From: Tyzzerella sp. | Lineage (GTDB): Bacteria; Bacillota; Clostridia; Lachnospirales; Lachnospiraceae | DNA length: 53,740 nt | Direction of reading: 5' to 3' | NCBI GenBank assembly: GCA_017465565.1 | Contig: JAFTWA010000051.1 | Coordinates: 1-53,740, forward strand | Part shown: piece by piece, positions 18,967-28,214 of the stretch | Numbering within the stretch: position 1 is the first letter of the stretch | Layout of the letters: the number at the start of each line of letters is the position of its first letter | Position numbers and translations under genes: made by a program | Notes under the pieces: model-generated | Seen by the model: the letters and a program-made list of their open reading frames with translations, nothing else | Database searches by the model: none | Told to the model about the DNA's origin: nothing

Positions 18967-20379
18967 TTATACTGGATAACTTCCGTTTTCTGTATCTGCT
19001 ACAGTCTGATCCACTCTTGTTTGCTGAGCTTCTCTGTATTTGAAGAAATCCGTTGCAACTTGTGGGAATAACGCATATGATAATACGTCTTCTTCTTGTT
19101 GTGACCACTGTGCCATTTCAGCGCGAAGTGTATCTAATTCGTCTGGAATCAAGTCAGCTGGACGGCATGTGATAACTTCTGCGTCTTCACCAAGTACTTT
19201 CTTCTTAACGTCTTCGTTAAATGGCTTAACTGTTGCACCATATTTTCCACTTAAGATATCTTTTGTTTCTTTTGTAGCCATTTTGTAACGTTCACCCATA
19301 AGCACGTTAAATACAGCCTGTGTACCAACGATTTGTGAGGAAGGTGTTACAAGTGGTGGTTCACCAAGATCTTTACGTACACGTGGTACTTCTTCTAATA
19401 CTTCATAGTATTTGTCTTCTGCACCTTGTTCTTTTAATTGTGATGTTAAGTTTGATAACATACCACCTGGAACCTGGTATAATAAAGTCTTGATGTTTAC
19501 ACCCATGTTCTTTGGATTTAATAAACCTGATTCTAAAGCTTCGTCACGGATTGGTCTGAAGTAATCAGCGATTTCAGCTAATAAGTTTTGGTCAAATCCT
19601 GTATCATATGGTGTTCCCTTAAATGTTTCAACCATAACTTCTGTTGCTGGCTGAGATGTACCCAGTGCGAATGGTGACATCGCCGTATCAATTACGTCAA
19701 CGCCTGCTTCAACAGCTTTCAGGTATGTCATTGAAGCAACACCTGATGTGTAGTGTGTGTGAAGCTGGATTGGAAGGTCTGTCGCTTCTTTCATAGCCTG
19801 AACTAATTCAGTAGCTTTGTATGGTACTAAAAGACCAGCCATATCTTTGATACAGATTGATGTAGCACCCATATCTTCGATTTTCTTGGCAATGTCCATC
19901 CAATATTCCATTGTATATGCATCACCTAATGTGTAAGAAAGAGCTACTTGAGCGTCTGCCTTTTCTGCAACAGCAGCTTTTACAGCTGTCTGCAAGTTAC
20001 GAATATCGTTTAAACAGTCGAAAATACGGATGATATCGATTCCGTTTGATACTGATTTTTTAACGAAGTATTCTACCACGTCATCAGCATATGGACGGTA
20101 TCCTAAGATGTTTTGTCCACGGAACAACATTTGTAATTTTGTGTTTTTGAATCCATCACGGAATTTACGAAGTCTTTCCCATGGATCTTCTTTTAAGAAA
20201 CGAAGTGATGCATCGAATGTAGCACCGCCCCAGCATTCTACTGAATGATATCCAACTTTATCCATTTTTTCAATAACTGGAAGCATTTGTTCTGTTGTCA
20301 TTCTTGTAGCAATGAGAGACTGATGTGCATCACGCAAAATTGTTTCAGTAATTTTAATAGGTTTTTTTGTGATTTCCAT
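18967..20379 (-). CDS. oadA: Carboxyltransferase subunit, oxaloacetate decarboxylase alpha / transcarboxylase 5S type
   Basis: A 470-residue HMGL/PYC-type carboxyltransferase that moves CO2 between biotin and a 2-oxoacid (oxaloacetate or pyruvate). Visible blocks are ETILRDAHQSLIATRM (metal Asp), ECWGGATFDASLRFL, LFRGQNILGYR, the carbamylated-lysine region ICIKDMAGLL, and LHTHYTSG with metal His residues, then a PYC_OADA domain. It ends without a biotinyl domain, so biotin is supplied by the separate carrier gene in the operon. ATG 20379 follows GGAGG at 8 nt; a TTG at 20394 lies inside that site. It is the last gene of the operon. Confidence 0.93.
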   Translation of the reverse strand: MEITKKPIKITETILRDAHQSLIATRMTTEQMLPVIEKMDKVGYHSVECWGGATFDASLRFLKEDPWERLRKFRDGFKNTKLQMLFRGQNILGYRPYADDVVEYFVKKSVSNGIDIIRIFDCLNDIRNLQTAVKAAVAEKADAQVALSYTLGDAYTMEYWMDIAKKIEDMGATSICIKDMAGLLVPYKATELVQAMKEATDLPIQLHTHYTSGVASMTYLKAVEAGVDVIDTAMSPFALGTSQPATEVMVETFKGTPYDTGFDQNLLAEIADYFRPIRDEALESGLLNPKNMGVNIKTLLYQVPGGMLSNLTSQLKEQGAEDKYYEVLEEVPRVRKDLGEPPLVTPSSQIVGTQAVFNVLMGERYKMATKETKDILSGKYGATVKPFNEDVKKKVLGEDAEVITCRPADLIPDELDTLRAEMAQWSQQEEDVLSYALFPQVATDFFKYREAQQTRVDQTVADTENGSYPV

Positions 20380-20396
20380 TATAATGTCCTCCAATT

Positions 20397-21524
20397 CTAT
20401 TTAACACCAAAGATTGCCATGAATGTTCCGGCTGCAACTGCAGTACCGATTACACCAGCAACGTTTGGCCCCATCGCATGCATAAGTAAGAAGTTTGTAG
20501 GGTCAGCTTCTGCACCAACCTTTTGTGATACACGGGCTGCCATAGGAACCGCAGAAACACCTGCCGAACCGATAAGTGGATTGATTTTTCCACCTGTCAT
20601 CTTACACATTAACTTACCGAATAATACACCGGCTGCTGTACCGAATGCGAAAGCAACAAGTCCAAGAACTACGATTTTGATGGTATCCCAGTTAAGGAAT
20701 GCTTCTGCACTTGTGGTAGCACCTACGGATGTACCGAGTAAGATAACAACGATATACATTAACGCATTAGAAGCTGTATCTGTCAACTGTCTTACTACGC
20801 CTGATTCTCTGAAAAGGTTACCAAGCATTAACATACCAACGAGTGGTGCTGTTGTAGGAAGAATTAATGATACGATAACTGTAATGATAACTGGGAACAG
20901 GATTTTTTCCAATTTTGAAACCGGTCTTAACTGTTCCATTTTAATCTTACGTTCTTCTTCTGTTGTTAACAACTTCATAATAGGTGGCTGAATAATTGGA
21001 ACCAGTGACATATAAGAATATGCCGCTACCGCGATAGGTCCCATGATAGCTGTCTGTTCCAGTTTACTTGCCAAGAAGATAGAAGTAGGACCATCAGCAC
21101 CACCAATGATTGAAATAGCTGCTGCGGCTTTGTCTGAGAATCCCATAGCCATAGCACCTAAATATGCAGCGAAAATACCAAATTGAGCAGCTGCACCTAA
21201 TAAGAAACTCTTTGGATTTGCGATAAGCGGACCAAAGTCTGTCATCGCACCAACTCCCATGAAGATTAAGGAAGGCAGGATTGCCCATTCATCTAACAAA
21301 TAGAAATAGTGAAGTAATCCACCCTCTGCCATAATGTCAGGGTAAATATTAACTAATAACATACCAAAGGCGATTGGCGTCAAAAGAAGTGGCTCAAACC
21401 CCTTTGCAATCGCTAAATATAGGAACACGCAAGCAACACCAATCATGATGAAATTGCCCCATGTCAAATTCATAAAGGCGGTCTGCTCAACGAGGTTTCC
21501 TAATGTATTTACTATATATTCCAT
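20397..21524 (-). CDS. oadB: Na+-translocating decarboxylase beta subunit
   Basis: A 375-residue polytopic membrane protein of the OadB/MmdB/GcdB family. It decarboxylates carboxybiotin and pumps Na+ across the cytoplasmic membrane. The signature loop [15 protein letters not shown], which carries the Asp used in Na+ transport, is intact, as are [14 protein letters not shown] and [18 protein letters not shown]. About nine to ten hydrophobic segments are seen. AGGAGG lies ahead of the ATG, and the gene is 35 bp from the biotin carrier and 17 bp before the alpha-type carboxyltransferase. Confidence 0.95.
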   Translation of the reverse strand: MEYIVNTLGNLVEQTAFMNLTWGNFIMIGVACVFLYLAIAKGFEPLLLTPIAFGMLLVNIYPDIMAEGGLLHYFYLLDEWAILPSLIFMGVGAMTDFGPLIANPKSFLLGAAAQFGIFAAYLGAMAMGFSDKAAAAISIIGGADGPTSIFLASKLEQTAIMGPIAVAAYSYMSLVPIIQPPIMKLLTTEEERKIKMEQLRPVSKLEKILFPVIITVIVSLILPTTAPLVGMLMLGNLFRESGVVRQLTDTASNALMYIVVILLGTSVGATTSAEAFLNWDTIKIVVLGLVAFAFGTAAGVLFGKLMCKMTGGKINPLIGSAGVSAVPMAARVSQKVGAEADPTNFLLMHAMGPNVAGVIGTAVAAGTFMAIFGVK

Positions 21525-21559
21525 TTTTAACCTCCTGTGTAGTCAATTACGATGTCAGA

Positions 21560-21925
21560 TTAGTTTAATGTTGCTAAAACTGCTCCTGCTTCTACTGCAT
21601 CGCCTACTGCCACATCGATACTAGCTACTGTTCCATCTTCTGGAGCTACTACAGGGATTTCCATTTTCATAGCTTCAATAATAACGACTGCATCTCCTCT
21701 TGAAACCTTTTGTCCTACACTTGCTTCAATCTTAAATACTTTACCTGCTGCACCTGCTTCAACTTTAATTCCACCTGCTGCGCCTGCTGCCTTTGGAGCC
21801 GGAGCTGCTTTTGGAGCTACTGGAGCTGCTGCTTTTCTTGGTGCTGGAGCTGCTGCTCCGCCTACATTTTCTTCTACTGTTACATCATATACATTTCCAT
21901 TTACTGTAATTGTATAGCTTTTCAT
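21560..21925 (-). CDS. Biotin carboxyl carrier subunit (gamma/MmdC/1.3S type)
   Basis: A 121-residue biotinyl protein. It has an N-terminal beta segment (MKSYTITVNGNVYDVTVEE), a flexible Ala-Pro-Lys linker (residues 24-52) and a biotinyl/lipoyl domain with the attachment Lys87 in EAMKMEIP. It shuttles carboxyl groups between the carboxyltransferases and the membrane beta subunit. Binding site AGGAGG lies 9 nt upstream of the ATG. The Ala/Pro linker is typical of the carriers of methylmalonyl-CoA decarboxylase and transcarboxylase. Confidence 0.95.
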   Translation of the reverse strand: MKSYTITVNGNVYDVTVEENVGGAAAPAPRKAAAPVAPKAAPAPKAAGAAGGIKVEAGAAGKVFKIEASVGQKVSRGDAVVIIEAMKMEIPVVAPEDGTVASIDVAVGDAVEAGAVLATLN

Positions 21926-21950
21926 GTTTCTATTCCTCCTAAATTGATTC

Positions 21951-22715
21951 CTAATTCCAATTATTTGATGGTCTGCGTCTGATTGAACGAACTACGAATC
22001 CATCTGAACTTGTTCCTTCTGCTGCCGCAATTGCTGCTGTAATAACCGCAACTAATTCTAAATCATCTGTTTCTTCTACAACTGGAGCAGTTTCCACAAC
22101 TGCTGGTTTTACTTCTGCTGCTGGAGTATTGTTTTTCTTGCTTAATTTATCCAGGAGTACTGGAATGTACTTCATTGAACCAATAACAAATGCCAGGAAA
22201 ATTAATACTGCAAATACAGTACCCATACCTAATAATGTGTTAAGTCCAGCTTTTGTCAGAATTTCTCCCATAGAGAATTTTGCTGATACGTCCATAGACT
22301 CTAATACTTCTTTTTCATTGAAGCTAAACTGAATGGTTGCCTGTCTTTCTTCGTATTCAGCTAATGTTGAAACCATATATCCGTCACTCTTCACTTCGAT
22401 TTCATAATCACCGTGACTTACATATGCACCACACTCTTCTTCTGCTGCTACCCACGAATCCATCATTGCAATGAAATCTTCACCCTCAATTGTAAGACCA
22501 CTCTGCATAAGTGTGTAGTCCAATTGATAATCAGATAATTCTTTGAATGCATCCATATCAGCATCTTCCATTTGTGAGAAATTACTGATAATAAATTCTG
22601 CTAATGACTCCATTGTTTCTGAATCGTAAGATGCAGCATCGCTCTTATCAGAACATCCTGCTAAGCCGAGGGCCATGATAAGAACACATAGTAATAAACT
22701 AATTCTTTTCTTCAC
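21951..22715 (-). CDS. OadG-like (delta/gamma) subunit with an N-terminal lipoprotein domain
   Basis: A 254-residue protein, much longer than typical OadG/MmdD subunits (about 80 to 120). It starts at GTG 22715 with GAGG at 8 nt; the ATG-led frame to 22793 would overlap the previous gene by 65 nt. A signal peptide ends in the lipobox LAGC (Cys21). Residues 25-150 form an acidic exported domain resembling small DUF3887-like folds. Then comes a transmembrane helix (LLGMGTVFAVLIFLAFVIG), a Pro-rich linker and the OadG-like C terminus ending in VRSIRRRPSNNWN. The C-terminal part would tether the soluble carboxyltransferase to the beta subunit. The role of the exported domain is unknown. Confidence 0.85.
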   Translation of the reverse strand: MKKRISLLLCVLIMALGLAGCSDKSDAASYDSETMESLAEFIISNFSQMEDADMDAFKELSDYQLDYTLMQSGLTIEGEDFIAMMDSWVAAEEECGAYVSHGDYEIEVKSDGYMVSTLAEYEERQATIQFSFNEKEVLESMDVSAKFSMGEILTKAGLNTLLGMGTVFAVLIFLAFVIGSMKYIPVLLDKLSKKNNTPAAEVKPAVVETAPVVEETDDLELVAVITAAIAAAEGTSSDGFVVRSIRRRPSNNWN

Positions 22716-22728
22716 TTGCCTCACCTCA

Positions 22729-24168
22729 CTAAATTGTTCCGTGTTTCTTAGATGGACGTTCTTCCCTCTTTGTAAATAACATTTCAAATGCACCGATTAA
22801 GTATTTTCTTGTATCTGCTGGTGCAATGATTGTGTCAACATATCCACGTCTGGCTGCTGCCATTGGGCTTGATTGTAATTCTTTATATTCAGCTGCTTTT
22901 TCGTTGATTGTAGCTGCATCTGCGTCAGCGTACATAATCTTAGCTGCCAAGTTAGCATCCATCATACCGATTTCAGAATTTGGCCATGCGTATACCATAT
23001 CTGCACCGATTGCTTTGCTGTTCATTGTCACGTATGCACTTCCGTAAGCCTTACCGATTACCACGTTAACCTTTGGAACTGTTGCATTTGCAAATGCATA
23101 AGTAAGTTTTGCTGTCTCTCTTGCCAATGATTTTTCTGCACATTTGCATGCTTTGAAACCTGTTACATTAGTAAATGTAACTACTGGAATGCTGAATGCG
23201 TCACAGAATTCTACGAAATCAGCTGCTTTCTTAGCACCTGCTACTGAAAGTGTGCCGTCAAATTCTTCTGCCACATTTCCTTCTTCGTCATATACTTTTG
23301 AACGGTTTGCAGCTACACCTACAGTCATACCATTTAATCTGATAAAACCTGTCACCATATCTTTTGCATAATTTCTCTTTGTTTCAAAGAACATATTGTC
23401 ATCAGAAACCATAGCTGCAACGAGCGCTGTGTCATCAGCTGCATTTTCGATGCCTTCGCAAACACGATTCAAATCGTCTAAGCATTCTTCGTATGAAGCG
23501 TCATCTTCGTTGTTTGCTGGTAACATACATACGAGTGCACGGATTTCTTCGATAATGTCTTCTTCTGTTCCCACTGCGTCAACAAGACCTGACTTTTCAC
23601 TTTGGAACTGTGCGGAAGCCGTATCACATTTAGAAACTTCGTTTCCTTCAATTGCATTTGGTGAATTAACGAATAATTTACCATTCTTCCCTTCCATAAA
23701 TGTGAAATCTGTCATAGCAGATGCTACTGCAAGACCACCACCACATTTTCCAAAGATTGCTGTAATCTGTGGAATCACACCAGATGCCATTGCTTGTTTG
23801 TAGTAAACACTGCCAAATCCATTTAAAGCATCTGTAGCTTCTTGAAGTCTTAATCCTGCACAGTCAACTAAACCGATTACAGGTGCTCCCATTTTCATTG
23901 CCATATCGTAGATATTAGCAATTTTCTTAGCATGCATTTCACCGATTGCACCTTTTAATACAGTTGCATCCTGGCTATAAACGTATACTAAGTTTCCATC
24001 AATTACTCCGTAGCCAGTGATGACACCGTCTGCTGGAGTCTCTTTTTGTTGCATGTTAAAATCTGTTGTTCTCGCTGTAATAGCGCCACCAATTTCAACA
24101 AAGCTGCCTTCATCAAGTAAAGCGGCAATTCTTGTACTTGCAAGGCTCTTAGATGTTGCGTTGCTCAT
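22729..24168 (-). CDS. mmdA: Acyl-CoA carboxyltransferase, methylmalonyl-CoA decarboxylase alpha / transcarboxylase 12S type
   Basis: A 479-residue carboxyl_trans family protein with both N and C crotonase-like lobes. It exchanges a carboxyl group between biotin and an acyl-CoA such as methylmalonyl-CoA/propionyl-CoA. Recognisable parts are the oxyanion region VDCAGLRLQEA, GKCGGGLAVASAMTDF, then VTFTNVTGFKAC and GKAYGSAYVTMNSKAIGADMVYAWPNSEIGMM. It is shorter than classical MmdA (about 510), and the N-terminal lobe looks divergent. GGAGG precedes the ATG. It is the first gene of the operon, so the complex contains both an acyl-CoA and a 2-oxoacid carboxyltransferase. Confidence 0.88.
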   Translation of the reverse strand: MSNATSKSLASTRIAALLDEGSFVEIGGAITARTTDFNMQQKETPADGVITGYGVIDGNLVYVYSQDATVLKGAIGEMHAKKIANIYDMAMKMGAPVIGLVDCAGLRLQEATDALNGFGSVYYKQAMASGVIPQITAIFGKCGGGLAVASAMTDFTFMEGKNGKLFVNSPNAIEGNEVSKCDTASAQFQSEKSGLVDAVGTEEDIIEEIRALVCMLPANNEDDASYEECLDDLNRVCEGIENAADDTALVAAMVSDDNMFFETKRNYAKDMVTGFIRLNGMTVGVAANRSKVYDEEGNVAEEFDGTLSVAGAKKAADFVEFCDAFSIPVVTFTNVTGFKACKCAEKSLARETAKLTYAFANATVPKVNVVIGKAYGSAYVTMNSKAIGADMVYAWPNSEIGMMDANLAAKIMYADADAATINEKAAEYKELQSSPMAAARRGYVDTIIAPADTRKYLIGAFEMLFTKREERPSKKHGTI

Positions 24169-24223
24169 AAGTCAATCCTCCATTTATATATATTTTTATA
24201 TTCAAAAATCTCTGCCATGATAG

Positions 24224-24252
24224 ATTATAGTACAAGATTTCAAATTAAGCAA
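24224..24252 (-). promoter_or_regulatory. Promoter of the Na+ decarboxylase operon
   Basis: TTGCTT (24247-24252), 17-nt spacer, TATAAT (24224-24229) on the minus strand, 50-60 nt ahead of the first gene. Confidence 0.75.
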
Positions 24253-24302
24253 ACACTTTTAACCATTTCTGACAATTTTTTCACGTTTCTTTACCGCTTT
24301 GT

Positions 24303-24331
24303 TTTACTCTATAAAATAAATATGTTATAAT
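24303..24331 (+). promoter_or_regulatory. Promoter of the aminopeptidase P gene
   Basis: TTTACT (24303-24308), 17-nt spacer, TATAAT (24326-24331) on the plus strand. AGGAGG follows at 24341-24346. Confidence 0.65.
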
Positions 24332-24353
24332 TTTTCGAAAAGGAGGTTTTTCT

Positions 24354-26141
24354 ATGAATATAACAGAACGAATTGCAGAATTACGTCGTTTGATGTCAGA
24401 AAAAGGCATTGACGCTTATATGATTCCATCTGCTGATTTTCACCAGAGCGAATATACTGGTGCTTATTTCAAAAGCAGAGCCTTTATAACCGGCTTCACT
24501 GGTTCCGCCGGTACTGCCGTTATCACACAGGATACCGCAGGACTTTGGACCGACGGAAGATATTTTATCCAGGCGGAAAAACAGCTGGCAGGAACAGGTA
24601 TTACCCTCTATAAAATGGGAAACCCAGGCATTCCTACTTTAGAGGAATTTTTAGAATCTACACTTCCCCAGAACGGAACTCTCGGTTTTGACGGACGTGC
24701 TGTTTCGGTGCAAACTGGAAATGAACTTGCAAAACTGCTCTCTTATAAAAATATTCGAATTGAATACGCATATGACTTAGTGGATTTAATTTGGACAGAC
24801 AGACCTGCTCTTTCTGATTATCCAGTATTTTTATTAGATGAAAAATATACCGGGGAATCTACTGCATCAAAATTAGAACGTGTCAGAAAAGTGATGAAAG
24901 AATCTGGTGCCACTGCCCATATTCTCATTACATTGGACGATATTGCATGGCTGTTAAACTTCAGAGGCCGCGATGTTGCCTACACTCCTGTCGTACTCAG
25001 CTATGCTGTTGTTATGATGGACTGTGTTCATCTGTTTATGAATAAGCTGAAATTATCGGATGAAATCAAATCTGTTCTTGCAAAAGACGGTGTGATTCTC
25101 CATCCATACAATGATGTCTATGAATTTGTAAAAGGAATTGACGCATCAGAAGTTCTTTTAATTGACCCGGTAAGACTAAACTTTGCGCTGCGCAGCAACA
25201 TTCCTGCAAATGTGAAGGTGATTGAAAAACAAAATCCATGTATTCTTATGAAAGCAATGAAGAATGAAGTGGAAATTGAAAATATCAAGACAGCACACGT
25301 AAAAGATGCCGTTGCACATGCCAGATTCCTATACTGGTTAAAGAATACGATTGGCAAGGAACCGATTACAGAAATCAGTGCTTCTGACAAATTAGAGAGC
25401 TTCCGCGCTGAGCAGGAAGGCTTCTTATGGCCAAGCTTTGGGCCAATCAGTGCTTTTGGTGCACACGCAGCTATGTGTCATTATGGTGCTACTCCTGAAA
25501 CGGACTGTGAATTAGAAATGGGACAGCTTTATCTTTCGGATACAGGAGGAAATTATAACGAGGGTTCTACTGACATTACCAGGACCTATGCTCTCGGCGA
25601 AGTGAGTGATGAATTAAAACGCGATTACACACTTGTATTAAAGGGGAACCTTGCTCTTTCAAGAGCCCGCTTCTTGTACGGCTGCACCGGACAGAATCTG
25701 GATGTTCTTGCAAGACAATATCTGTGGAATGAAGACATGGATTATAATCACGGAACCGGTCATGGTGTTGGATATCTTCTCAGCATTCATGAAAACGGTG
25801 CACGCTTCAACTGGAAATATATCGAAGAATCTGCCCGTCCATTAGAAAATGGTATGGTTATTACCGATGAGCCAGGTGTTTATATTGAAAACTCTCATGG
25901 CATCCGTATCGAGAACGAACTCTTAGTCCACAAAGGCAATAAAAATGATTTCGGCCAATTCATGTATCTGGAACCAATCACTTATGTTCCTATTGACTTG
26001 GATGCAGTGGATGTGTCTCTTTTGAGAGATGATGAAAAAGCATATTTAAATGATTATCACAAGAATGTGTACGAGCTGCTATCACCATATTTGAATGATG
26101 AAGAAAAGGAATTCTTGAAACACTACACAAGAGAGATTTAA
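24354..26141 (+). CDS. Xaa-Pro aminopeptidase (M24B, three-domain type)
   Basis: A 595-residue cytoplasmic metallopeptidase that releases N-terminal residues next to proline. It has two creatinase-like N-terminal domains (IDAYMIPSADFHQSEY; TGFTGSAGTAVI; ITLDDIAWLLNFRG) and a C-terminal pita-bread catalytic domain. Metal ligands are visible in LSDTGGNYNEGSTDITRTY, GHGVGYLLSIHE, ITDEPGVYIE and IRIENELLV. The length matches the long eukaryote-like aminopeptidase P found in many Lachnospiraceae. AGGAGG lies ahead of the ATG. It is a single-gene unit with its own promoter and terminator and fits with the peptide importer as part of peptide use. Confidence 0.95.
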   Translation: MNITERIAELRRLMSEKGIDAYMIPSADFHQSEYTGAYFKSRAFITGFTGSAGTAVITQDTAGLWTDGRYFIQAEKQLAGTGITLYKMGNPGIPTLEEFLESTLPQNGTLGFDGRAVSVQTGNELAKLLSYKNIRIEYAYDLVDLIWTDRPALSDYPVFLLDEKYTGESTASKLERVRKVMKESGATAHILITLDDIAWLLNFRGRDVAYTPVVLSYAVVMMDCVHLFMNKLKLSDEIKSVLAKDGVILHPYNDVYEFVKGIDASEVLLIDPVRLNFALRSNIPANVKVIEKQNPCILMKAMKNEVEIENIKTAHVKDAVAHARFLYWLKNTIGKEPITEISASDKLESFRAEQEGFLWPSFGPISAFGAHAAMCHYGATPETDCELEMGQLYLSDTGGNYNEGSTDITRTYALGEVSDELKRDYTLVLKGNLALSRARFLYGCTGQNLDVLARQYLWNEDMDYNHGTGHGVGYLLSIHENGARFNWKYIEESARPLENGMVITDEPGVYIENSHGIRIENELLVHKGNKNDFGQFMYLEPITYVPIDLDAVDVSLLRDDEKAYLNDYHKNVYELLSPYLNDEEKEFLKHYTREI

Positions 26142-26142
26142 A

Positions 26143-26178
26143 TTGGCGCTCCGCGGTTAGGATTTTGGCGCTCCGCGG
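26143..26178. repeat. GC-rich 14-bp direct repeat pair
   Basis: TTGGCGCTCCGCGG occurs at 26143-26156 and 26165-26178, directly after the aminopeptidase stop, in otherwise AT-rich DNA. Each copy contains the palindrome CCGCGG. Function unknown; it may be a remnant of a small repeat element. Confidence 0.8.
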
Positions 26179-26204
26179 CGAAAATTCCATACAGGGAAAA
26201 ATTG

Positions 26205-26257
26205 AGTTCCCAGGCCCCGCTTCTTATCAAAAAGCGGGACTTAGGAACTTCTTTTTT
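26205..26257 (+). terminator. Intrinsic terminator of the aminopeptidase gene
   Basis: Two-part stem (AGTTCC/GGAACT and CCCGCTT/AAGCGGG) with an internal loop, followed by a T-rich tract (TTCTTTTTT). The remaining gap to 26376 is AT-rich with no gene seen. Confidence 0.88.
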
Positions 26258-26376
26258 AGCCATATGTCCAAACTTGCTTAAAAATTGCATTTTTTTGCCA
26301 TTTTGGGGGCCTACAGAATCAAAAATTTTGTATATGCCCCATCACTTCAATATATGCCCCATCTAGCCGCTTGCTT

Positions 26377-27570
26377 CTATCCACACACAAAGTATTTTTC
26401 CATGATTTTGATAAAATACCATCTTATATTTTTTTCTTGTACTTCTTCCACAGCAACCACAGGATATTCTTTTACTACTTCTCCATCCAGATAATATGTA
26501 ACACTTCCTACTGACTCGCCTTGCCCGATAGGTGCTTGCAAAGTTCCTGGCATCTGAACTTTCACCTCAACATTTTCATCTTTTCGCAAAAGCAGTTCGA
26601 GTTCTTCTTCCCCTCTCGCATCAACCTTCAAATTCACTTTCGAAATACCAAATAATTTCTGACTCCCAGGGATTCCATCCTCCACTATCACCGGAGAAAG
26701 TTCTTGTTCCTGATAGACGTCACGGTACTGGTAATTCTCCACCGCGTATTCCATCAGTTCTCTGGTGTCCGACCATTTATAGGTTTTATGATTCGGCCAG
26801 CCACACGCCAGAAGGGCCACTACAAAGGTGCGTCCATCTCGCTCTAATGCGCCCACATAGCAGTAACCTGCCTTTGCTGTATAGCCCGTTTTACCAGAAA
26901 CAGCACCATCCATCATAGTCAGAAATGCATTATGATTGTTACAGTTAAAATTCTGGCTTCGCCCCACGTCAGTAAATGAATAAGAGGTAGTCTGTGTAAT
27001 TTGAAGAAACTCCTTCGCCTTCGGCGAATCCATAATGCAATAGCTCATAATAAGAGCCAAATCAGATGCTGTTGTCACATGATTTCCACCTTCATTACTG
27101 CCATCCAGACCATTTGGTGTTACAAAGTTAGTAGCCTCACATCCCAACTCCTTTGCTTTCTGGTTCATCATGTCTGCAAACTGCTCCACAGAACCAGCGA
27201 TGTGCTCTGCAATGGCTACCGCTGAATCATTATGAGATTCCAGCATCAAGGAATATAACAAGTCCTTCAAATAAAACTGCTTTCCCGATGCCGCTCCCAG
27301 ATGCACTTTCGGCTGGGAAGCTGCATAATCTGAAAATGTCACAACATCTTCCAGATTTCCATTTTCCAAGGCTAAAATGCAAGTCATAATCTTCGTTGTA
27401 CTCGCCATCGCCTTCTGCTCATATCCATTTTTCTCAAATAAAACACGCCCACTATCTGCATCCATAAGGACTGCGGACTGGGCGTATAAATTTTCTGGTT
27501 CCTCTTCCGCATAAACTGTCATCTGGGACAGTAATATACTAATGATTAGAATCCACCACTTCACAAACAT
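26377..27570 (-). CDS. D-alanyl-D-alanine carboxypeptidase (S11, DacF-like)
   Basis: A 397-residue secreted penicillin-binding protein that trims the terminal D-Ala of peptidoglycan stem peptides. It has a signal peptide ending near YAEE (residues 20-24), the SxxK motif STTK (Ser57, Lys60), SxN as SHN and KTG as SGKTG, then a beta-rich C-terminal domain. It ends in WYFIKIMEKYFVCG, which may be a weak amphipathic membrane anchor. ATG 27570 is the best start, although its AAGG site is very close; the TTG-led frame to 27612 has none. It ends the phosphoesterase-scpA-scpB operon. Confidence 0.92.
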   Translation of the reverse strand: MFVKWWILIISILLSQMTVYAEEEPENLYAQSAVLMDADSGRVLFEKNGYEQKAMASTTKIMTCILALENGNLEDVVTFSDYAASQPKVHLGAASGKQFYLKDLLYSLMLESHNDSAVAIAEHIAGSVEQFADMMNQKAKELGCEATNFVTPNGLDGSNEGGNHVTTASDLALIMSYCIMDSPKAKEFLQITQTTSYSFTDVGRSQNFNCNNHNAFLTMMDGAVSGKTGYTAKAGYCYVGALERDGRTFVVALLACGWPNHKTYKWSDTRELMEYAVENYQYRDVYQEQELSPVIVEDGIPGSQKLFGISKVNLKVDARGEEELELLLRKDENVEVKVQMPGTLQAPIGQGESVGSVTYYLDGEVVKEYPVVAVEEVQEKNIRWYFIKIMEKYFVCG

Positions 27571-27631
27571 ATCCTTATTGTTTTTTACTATTATATGTAG
27601 TGAAGGAAACAAGTATTCTTTTCTAAGTTTA

Positions 27632-28201
27632 TTATAAATTCAATTTCAGTTGAATCTCATCTTCTGCTTCTGCTTTGAAGTCTTCCACTTTTTCTGGTGC
27701 AATTCCCGGAAGCTCATCTACAGACTGTACGCTGAATCTTCGCAGAAATTCTTCTGTCGTGCCAAATAAAATTGGTCGACCCGGCACATCCAGCCTTCCC
27801 ACTTCTTCTACCAGATTATATTCAATCAGTTTATTGACTGCATGGTCGGATTTTACACCACGGATCTTCTCAATCTCCTGTCTTGTGACCGGCTGTTTGT
27901 ATGCGATAATGGATAAGGTTTCCAGCACAACGTCTGTCAACGTATAACGTCGTGGCTGCTTTGCAATACGAATCAAATATTCGTACATCTCTTTTTTCGT
28001 GCACATCTGGAACGAATCTTCCAATTCAAGAATACAAATACCACGGTCTTCCTCTTTGTATCTATCCATCATATTGCGAATAATTTTTCGGGTCGTCTCT
28101 GTATCATGTTCAATCGCCTTTGCAATTTTACTAACTTCAACAGAATCCCCCATTGTAAATAAAATCGCCTCTATAATGCTTTCAATCTTCTTTACTTCCA
28201 T
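27632..28201 (-). CDS. scpB: Segregation and condensation protein B
   Basis: A 189-residue winged-helix kleisin-interacting subunit of the SMC-ScpAB condensin complex, which organises and separates chromosomes. Family blocks seen are IESIIEAILFTMGDSV at the N terminus, the helical LTDVVLETLSIIAYKQPVTRQEIEKIRGVKSD core and GRPILFGTTEEFLRRF near the C terminus. It follows scpA by 13 bp, the usual order in Firmicutes. Confidence 0.96.
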   Translation of the reverse strand: MEVKKIESIIEAILFTMGDSVEVSKIAKAIEHDTETTRKIIRNMMDRYKEEDRGICILELEDSFQMCTKKEMYEYLIRIAKQPRRYTLTDVVLETLSIIAYKQPVTRQEIEKIRGVKSDHAVNKLIEYNLVEEVGRLDVPGRPILFGTTEEFLRRFSVQSVDELPGIAPEKVEDFKAEAEDEIQLKLNL

Positions 28202-28214
28202 CTTTTCACCTCAA

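Noticed and set aside
22715-22793. ATG-led long form of the OadG-like protein
   Set aside because: It overlaps the previous gene by 65 nt and buries the signal peptide; GTG 22715 has GAGG in place.
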